Program-made: the position numbers and the translations under genes | DNA from: Sporobacter sp963663605 | Lineage (GTDB): Bacteria > Bacillota > Clostridia > Oscillospirales > Oscillospiraceae | NCBI GenBank assembly: GCA_963663605.2 | Contig: CAXXVF010000001.1 | Location: forward strand, 496,001 to 560,000 | DNA: 64,000 nucleotides | Direction: 5' to 3' | In this document: in pieces, positions 59,284 through 64,000 of the stretch | Layout: every line of letters starts with the position of its first letter | Numbering within the stretch: position 1 is the first letter of the stretch | The notes under the pieces: model-generated | What the model was told of the DNA's origin: nothing | The model's database searches: none | What the model saw: only the letters and a program-made list of their open reading frames with translations

Positions 59284-59752
59284 AATACACTCTCCTTTAG
59301 TATTGTAGTTACAATTATACACTTAATTTCTTCAATTAACAATTATTTCATATCATTTCACAAAATAAAGCTAAAAATATGGTATTGAAATACGAAACGT
59401 TACCGCATACTGCTAAACACATAAGTATTGCTTATAACCATGATGCATCCCATCCGGCGCAAAAATGCCGCATAAAAAGTGTGCGGACAAGTCATTTAAG
59501 GGATAGTTAAATTATTGATAAACTTTGTGCGGAAGTATAGTAAGTTTTTAAGACAAACAATAAACATGTTGGAATAAATAGCAAACATGTTAAATTGAAT
59601 AATAAAAATGTTAAATATTAAATTATTCTTGTGTGTATTATATAAGCTGTTATGATGTATATAGAAGCACTGTTCAGGGTATAAAACCTGCTGATGCAAT
59701 TTGTTTTAAGACGGCATGAATACTTGACTGTCATAACAGAAAGGAGAAAATC

Positions 59753-59917
59753 ATGGACGAATTGTTAAACATGTATACGCAGGATCAGCTTCTCTCCGAA
59801 TTGGAAAAAGGCCATTACTGGTATTTTAACGGTAGTTTCCACTCAAACGTCGATCAGTTGAACACCGAAAGACCGGCCAGCGTTGAAAACGCCGTATATT
59901 TCCGCTTCTATTCCTGA
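59753..59917 (+). CDS. Orphan 54-residue peptide
   Basis: The ATG has an AAAGGAG site. The N-terminal half (MDELLNMYTQDQLLSELEKG) is an acidic amphipathic helix; the C-terminal half is aromatic and polar (HYWYFNGSFHSN…AVYFRFYS). A promoter-like TTGTGT, 16-bp gap, TATGAT lies about 100 bases upstream, and a perfect 17-bp terminator hairpin follows. The layout of a leader-like helix plus a core resembles peptide precursors, but no modifying or export enzyme is nearby, so the role is unknown. The long AT-rich gap 59284-59752 contains nothing else that I can support. Confidence 0.6.
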   Translation: MDELLNMYTQDQLLSELEKGHYWYFNGSFHSNVDQLNTERPASVENAVYFRFYS

Positions 59918-59960
59918 GAGAGCGATAAATGATTATGGTATATAGTTTGAAGTCTGATGT

Positions 59961-60006
59961 AACTTAAGCCCCATATCAATGCGATATGGGGCTTAAGTTT
60001 CGTTTT
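59961..60006 (+). terminator. Intrinsic terminator of the orphan peptide gene
   Basis: AACTTAAGCCCCATATC is exactly inverted at 59983-59999 around a 5-base loop, followed by TTCGTTTT. Confidence 0.88.
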
Positions 60007-60129
60007 GATTGCTTTACATATTATATGTTCTATGGCATTATAAAAATATAAATAAAGAAATTCAAATAATCAGCAAAAACAGATATAAATAAGTGACTTT
60101 TCCTGCGGTGAAAAAACAAGGAGAATTTA

Positions 60130-62667
60130 ATGAAGAAAACGGGCTTAATAATTGGTACGATTTGTTTTGCGGTTATTTTCATTGTGTTTTTGATGTGGGC
60201 CGTTTTAAATATTACATCGGAACGGCTCACAACAGCGACACTGTCCGGCGGCGACACGGTAGCAGCAACAAACAGCGGCGCGGGACTGCGCATATCTGCA
60301 TACGAGGGCCTTGCCGCGCCGGATATCCGTATTGAAAAAATGACCGTGCCTTCGCCCGACGAGGATGCGTCCGTTATCGCTTACGATTACAGCGTCAGCG
60401 GCAAGGAAACCTTCGACACGCTGCTTGAGGTGCGTGTTCCGTACGACCAATCGGCTATCGCGGCGGGCGAAGACCCGGCGGATTGTGTCGCCGCCGCCTA
60501 CTATAACGAAGCGGCGGGCGCGTACGAGCCGGTTATTTACGAGATCGACGAAGAAAACGGCGAGGCCGTTATTATAACGGACCATCTGTCGACCTATACG
60601 ACGCATACATACAGCGACAAAGAGACGCGTGACGCGCAAAGCAGCCAGCCGAATCCGCTGAAGCTTTCCGATGCGCTGACAGTGTCGGAGCTGCCGTCGT
60701 ATCAGCAGGTGTCGGCGAAGCTGCAAAGCGGCCGGGAGCCGGACGAGGCAGACGCGTTCAGCGTCGGCTATGATATTGCAAACGCGTCCTTCGGCTTATA
60801 CGGAAGCGCCGTGTCGCTGATCAGCGAGATACATTATTCTTCGGACCGCCTTTCATTTTTAAACGATGAACTCGGTGCAGTGGGGACCGCGTTCATCGGC
60901 GCGCAGCTGACGCTGGATATCCTCAAAGGCGACATGGTCAATCTGAATACCAACTTGATGAAAAATCTGGCGGGCTTATACGCGGGAGCAATTACTTCGG
61001 CGGCGGGCGTTACGGCTTTAACATTCGATTATGTTTTAAATAAGCTTGGCGAAATAAAAACCGAGCGGGATCAGGAATATCTGAAAGAATACGAAGCGTA
61101 TTACGAAAACTATGAAAAATTGCAGGAAGCAAAAAACGGCGGCTTTCATATGCGGGCATATCAGGAGTTTTACGGGCTGTACAAGACTTATAAACAAGCC
61201 GGAAAAACAATGCCGGAGGAAGCGATGAAAAGCGCGGTACATAAGTATGTCAGCGATTACTGCGAGATGATTTTTAAGGACAGTGACTGCCCGGATATCT
61301 TTCAGACGGAAAAAGGGCTGACAAATGAGCTGCGCCAAAGCATGACCGACGGCCAGTACAGAGAAATCATGGACAACTGGATGCCGTCGGTGTTTGCCGC
61401 GCTGGAAAAAAAGATCGCGTATGACGCGCGAACTGAGGCGCTGCGCATACAGGATGAGATTGAAAAGACCCTGAATCTGCCGTGCGCGGTTACCATCACG
61501 TCAACAAATAACTACGCGGGCGCCGATAATGCCTACGGCGGCTGTATCGTGCGCTTTGACTGCAATCCCGAAGTCATGGACGCGTGGACCTTCACTCTGG
61601 ACGCCGCCGGCTGCGCGACAGCCGGATATCTCTACAAGGATTATCTGAACGCACACATGCCTACAGCAGCGTATATCTACGCCTCCAAAACGGATATGTC
61701 CGCCGGCCAGGCGATGGAAACCGTACTGTTTGCTTACAACGAGGAAACAAACAGCATCGATATCAATCTCGGCGAGGAGATTGAGTATGAGCTTCAGGCG
61801 TCGAATACGGACATTCACGTCGGCGATTCCGTTATATTCAGCGTCTCGCCGCTTGGAGAAGGATATACATGCAGCTGGAACGTGACGGACGACACGGCGG
61901 GATATATCCAGGTCGCGTTCAGCGAGGCGGGAGAGCATACCGTAACCGTTGAGGTATATAACGCGGCTGGTAAGCACGTTGCGACTTTGGAGACGATCGT
62001 ACGGGTGGAAGTAGGCGACCTGACCGTCACGGCCGGCAATACGGCGCCCATGGTGGATGAGGAGTTCTCGATTGAGCTGCTGAGCGATTCGTACGCGACC
62101 GCAACGCTGTATACTAAATGGGATTTCGGTGACGGCAATACGGACGACGGGTACTTTGACAGATACGCATACTGGTATGAAGAATCCGGGAGCTATACGG
62201 TGACGGTCGAGGCCTACCGGGTGACGGACAGCGGCGAAGCGGTCTTCGTCGCCTCCGCGCAGACAGTGATCAATGTATCAGACGGCGGGACAACGTCCGA
62301 ACCGTCACCGTCGGCATCGCCTGATGGACCCGCGCCAACATCTGATATACCGCAGCCGTCGCCCGGCGAGACGGAAGCGCCCGCGGAATTTAAAATATAT
62401 TCAGAGATTACACCGGCCACGTCTTCCTCTCAGGGCGTATCGTATGTCCGTCTCACGCCCGAATTGCCCTTCGGATACAGGTATACGTCGTATAGCACGA
62501 ACAACTCCAGCGGTACGTTTCAGCCGGTTGTTACCATGGGCTCTTACAGCTGGGCCTCAGGCACGTTTGCTTATGGTTCACACGCTACTTACCAGGTGTA
62601 TTGGGAGATTTATGATGAAAACAAAAATCTGGTTTGCACAACGAATACACTGACCGTATCCTATTAG
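60130..62667 (+). CDS. Large membrane-anchored surface protein with PKD-like domains
   Basis: The 845 residues start at an ATG with AAGGAG. A single N-terminal membrane helix (about residues 4-28) leaves the rest outside. Residues about 55-160 are a beta domain resembling the region seen before autotransported or von Willebrand-type modules (function unknown). Residues 180-440 are mostly helical. Two PKD-like beta domains lie near 555-630 (DIHVGDSVIFSVSPLGEGYTCSWNV) and 635-715 (YTKWDFGDGNTDDGYF). A Pro/Ser-rich linker (EPSPSASPDGPAPTSDIPQP) then joins a C-terminal beta domain. Probably an adhesin-like or enzyme-displaying surface protein. Confidence 0.8.
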   Translation: MKKTGLIIGTICFAVIFIVFLMWAVLNITSERLTTATLSGGDTVAATNSGAGLRISAYEGLAAPDIRIEKMTVPSPDEDASVIAYDYSVSGKETFDTLLEVRVPYDQSAIAAGEDPADCVAAAYYNEAAGAYEPVIYEIDEENGEAVIITDHLSTYTTHTYSDKETRDAQSSQPNPLKLSDALTVSELPSYQQVSAKLQSGREPDEADAFSVGYDIANASFGLYGSAVSLISEIHYSSDRLSFLNDELGAVGTAFIGAQLTLDILKGDMVNLNTNLMKNLAGLYAGAITSAAGVTALTFDYVLNKLGEIKTERDQEYLKEYEAYYENYEKLQEAKNGGFHMRAYQEFYGLYKTYKQAGKTMPEEAMKSAVHKYVSDYCEMIFKDSDCPDIFQTEKGLTNELRQSMTDGQYREIMDNWMPSVFAALEKKIAYDARTEALRIQDEIEKTLNLPCAVTITSTNNYAGADNAYGGCIVRFDCNPEVMDAWTFTLDAAGCATAGYLYKDYLNAHMPTAAYIYASKTDMSAGQAMETVLFAYNEETNSIDINLGEEIEYELQASNTDIHVGDSVIFSVSPLGEGYTCSWNVTDDTAGYIQVAFSEAGEHTVTVEVYNAAGKHVATLETIVRVEVGDLTVTAGNTAPMVDEEFSIELLSDSYATATLYTKWDFGDGNTDDGYFDRYAYWYEESGSYTVTVEAYRVTDSGEAVFVASAQTVINVSDGGTTSEPSPSASPDGPAPTSDIPQPSPGETEAPAEFKIYSEITPATSSSQGVSYVRLTPELPFGYRYTSYSTNNSSGTFQPVVTMGSYSWASGTFAYGSHATYQVYWEIYDENKNLVCTTNTLTVSY

Positions 62668-62781
62668 AGATGCGCAAAAGCATCATACAGAAAACACGAC
62701 AGCAGATTGAAGCGGGAAACCGGAAAAAGAGAGCAACAGACAGCCGAAGCGATAATCACCGCATCGGAGGCAGAGGGATAT

Positions 62782-63879
62782 ATGTATTGCAATAAATGCG
62801 GAAAACAAATTCCGGACGGCAGCGTGTTCTGCACCTACTGCGGCGCTAACCAGCCGACGCTGCAGCAGCCGGTGTATCAGCAGCCCGCGCCGGTATATGC
62901 AGCGGCGCGGCCGCCGAAAGGCTCAAACAGGGGATGGAAGACGGCGTTCTTCTGTATGCTCGGTGCGGCGGCACTGTCGTTTTGCGTTTTCGTTATGATT
63001 GTATTGCTCGCCCCAAAGCCGGACGCGGCGGCTATGTGGGAAGGTAAAAGCATAATGGCACAGGATGATATATTCGGCAATTACACAGCGCCGGCAGCCA
63101 GCCCGGCGGCAGATACGGCGTCGGAGGTGCAGACGGCCGCGCCGGCAGAAACGTCTGATGCAGATGCATATCAACGTATCGTCGGGGCCTGGGAGATGTA
63201 TGAAGACGGCAGCTATATCGGATTCGAATTTTTCGACGACAACACGGCCCGATACGTGGAAGATGCGGATGAATTCTACTACTATTTTACAATTCAGGAC
63301 AATCGCATCGTGTTTGAGGATGAGGCAGGGGAATCGACTGAATTTGAGTTTGCTTTGTATAACGACGGTGCTGAATATCTGACGCTGCGATACGACAATG
63401 ATGCTTATGAATTTGTCCGTGTCGACAGCCTTTCAGAACAGATGCCGGCGCTGAATACGGATGTGTTTGCAAATGGGTTTGAGACGGATATTGAAAGCTT
63501 TCTTGCCGATACATGGTGGGCGTCGGCAGGCACGTCGGTGGACAACCCGGCTGCCGCTGCGGCAGCGCCGGGGTATCCGAGTGACTACGATATAAGAGCG
63601 GGTAAACTGCAGTATATTTTTGATACCGATGCGATGACGGTTCAGGTGCTTATGCAGGATGAAAACGGCACGGTCACAGATGAGGGTATATTTGACTATG
63701 AACTTGATCCATACGGTTTTATTCTGTATGCTTTCAGACGTGTTGTGGATATTGAAGGCGCCGATTATGTTATACAAAGCAAGTTCTTTGTGTGTGACGG
63801 CGTGTTGTATGAGGTGGAAATGGTGGATGGCGCCGAGGCTTCCAATTATGTCGCATACAGCATATATGCGCCCGGATAA
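62782..63879 (+). CDS. Zinc-ribbon membrane protein with lipocalin-like extracellular domain
   Basis: The 365 residues start at the ATG at 62782. An N-terminal zinc ribbon (Cys3, Cys6, Cys17, Cys20 in CNKCG…CTYCG) is followed by a Gln/Pro-rich linker and one membrane helix (about 75-100). The large external part has a repeated WEMYEDGSYIGFEFFDDNTARYVEDADEF pattern like lipocalin-type DUF4923/DUF5640 domains, once near 155 and a weaker one near 300. The zinc ribbon would be cytoplasmic. The function is unknown; it is probably expressed with the preceding surface protein (114-base gap). Confidence 0.8.
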   Translation: MYCNKCGKQIPDGSVFCTYCGANQPTLQQPVYQQPAPVYAAARPPKGSNRGWKTAFFCMLGAAALSFCVFVMIVLLAPKPDAAAMWEGKSIMAQDDIFGNYTAPAASPAADTASEVQTAAPAETSDADAYQRIVGAWEMYEDGSYIGFEFFDDNTARYVEDADEFYYYFTIQDNRIVFEDEAGESTEFEFALYNDGAEYLTLRYDNDAYEFVRVDSLSEQMPALNTDVFANGFETDIESFLADTWWASAGTSVDNPAAAAAAPGYPSDYDIRAGKLQYIFDTDAMTVQVLMQDENGTVTDEGIFDYELDPYGFILYAFRRVVDIEGADYVIQSKFFVCDGVLYEVEMVDGAEASNYVAYSIYAPG

Positions 63880-63897
63880 AGCGTTGCCTTTATTGCA

Positions 63898-63946
63898 AAA
63901 CACCCCGAAATACCTTTTGTTTTAAAGGGTTTCGGGGTGCTTTCCG
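63898..63946. terminator. Terminator-like hairpin
   Basis: CACCCCGAAA pairs with TTTCGGGGTG around a 20-base loop, then CTTTCC. The last 54 bases of the window hold nothing recognisable. Confidence 0.7.
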
Positions 63947-64000
63947 TTAAAGCTATTTCCGGTCGGCCTGAAAATCACAGGACAGGTTGATGCACCGGTC

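Noticed and set aside
59753..59917. RiPP biosynthetic cluster
   Set aside because: No radical-SAM, YcaO, LanM-type, peptidase or dedicated ABC exporter gene is close to the small peptide gene.

Overview
The window looks like a chromosome segment from an anaerobic Gram-positive bacterium of the Clostridia. The basis is AGGAGG-type ribosome sites on most genes, frequent TTG and GTG starts, many lipoprotein signal peptides, clostridial-style c-di-GMP-I riboswitches, a flavodiiron protein, a PPi-driven membrane pump and a molybdenum enzyme of the pyrogallol-phloroglucinol transhydroxylase type. Base composition is moderate in GC except for one clearly AT-rich pair of genes (about 26.7-29.4 kb). 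No phage, IS element, integrase or CRISPR array was seen.

Layout. 0-3 kb: a TRAP transporter (order M, P, Q on the minus strand) behind three CRP/FNR-like operator repeats, then tRNA-Leu. 3.3-7.4 kb: secreted or lipid-anchored envelope proteins; one (CAP domain) sits behind two tandem c-di-GMP-I riboswitches. 7.4-12.9 kb: a transhydroxylase-like molybdoenzyme (large and small subunits), divergent from a PucR-type regulator. 12.9-17.3 kb: a corrinoid uptake and salvage operon (btuF-btuC-btuD-cbiZ) behind a cobalamin riboswitch. 17.6-21 kb: a fluoride-channel pair, a PhzF protein, a small membrane protein, and a LytTR/LiaF-like pair.

21-40.9 kb: an exopolysaccharide locus: aminotransferase, initiating phosphoglycosyltransferase, four glycosyltransferases, polymerase, flippase, DUF2334 deacetylase, GDP-mannose precursor enzymes and two FemAB-like paralogues. 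Then come four tandem c-di-GMP-I aptamers interleaved with terminators, a secreted beta-helix protein, a fused chain-length regulator/tyrosine kinase, and a ComFB-family protein. An HD-GYP phosphodiesterase lies at 54.6 kb. c-di-GMP is therefore the recurring regulatory theme: six aptamers, one likely degrading enzyme and one likely protein receptor.

41-50 kb: membrane pyrophosphatase, a P-type cation ATPase preceded by an unidentified short RNA unit, a ferritin-like protein, flavodiiron protein, MnmA and cysteine synthase. 50-52 kb is an accessory stretch: 167-bp tandem repeats, a probable type I toxin-antitoxin unit, and two tiny membrane or proline-rich proteins. 52-64 kb: a GH3 lipoprotein, methyltransferase, HD-GYP protein, a URO-D-family methyltransferase-like protein, an orphan 54-residue peptide gene, and large surface proteins.

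The most unusual points are the four-gate riboswitch array (with a mixture of G and A at the ligand-contacting position equivalent to Vc2 residue 20), the type I toxin-antitoxin candidate with an overlapping leader ORF, the polyproline microprotein, the orphan peptide, and the exactly 22-bp-phased operators upstream of the TRAP operon.
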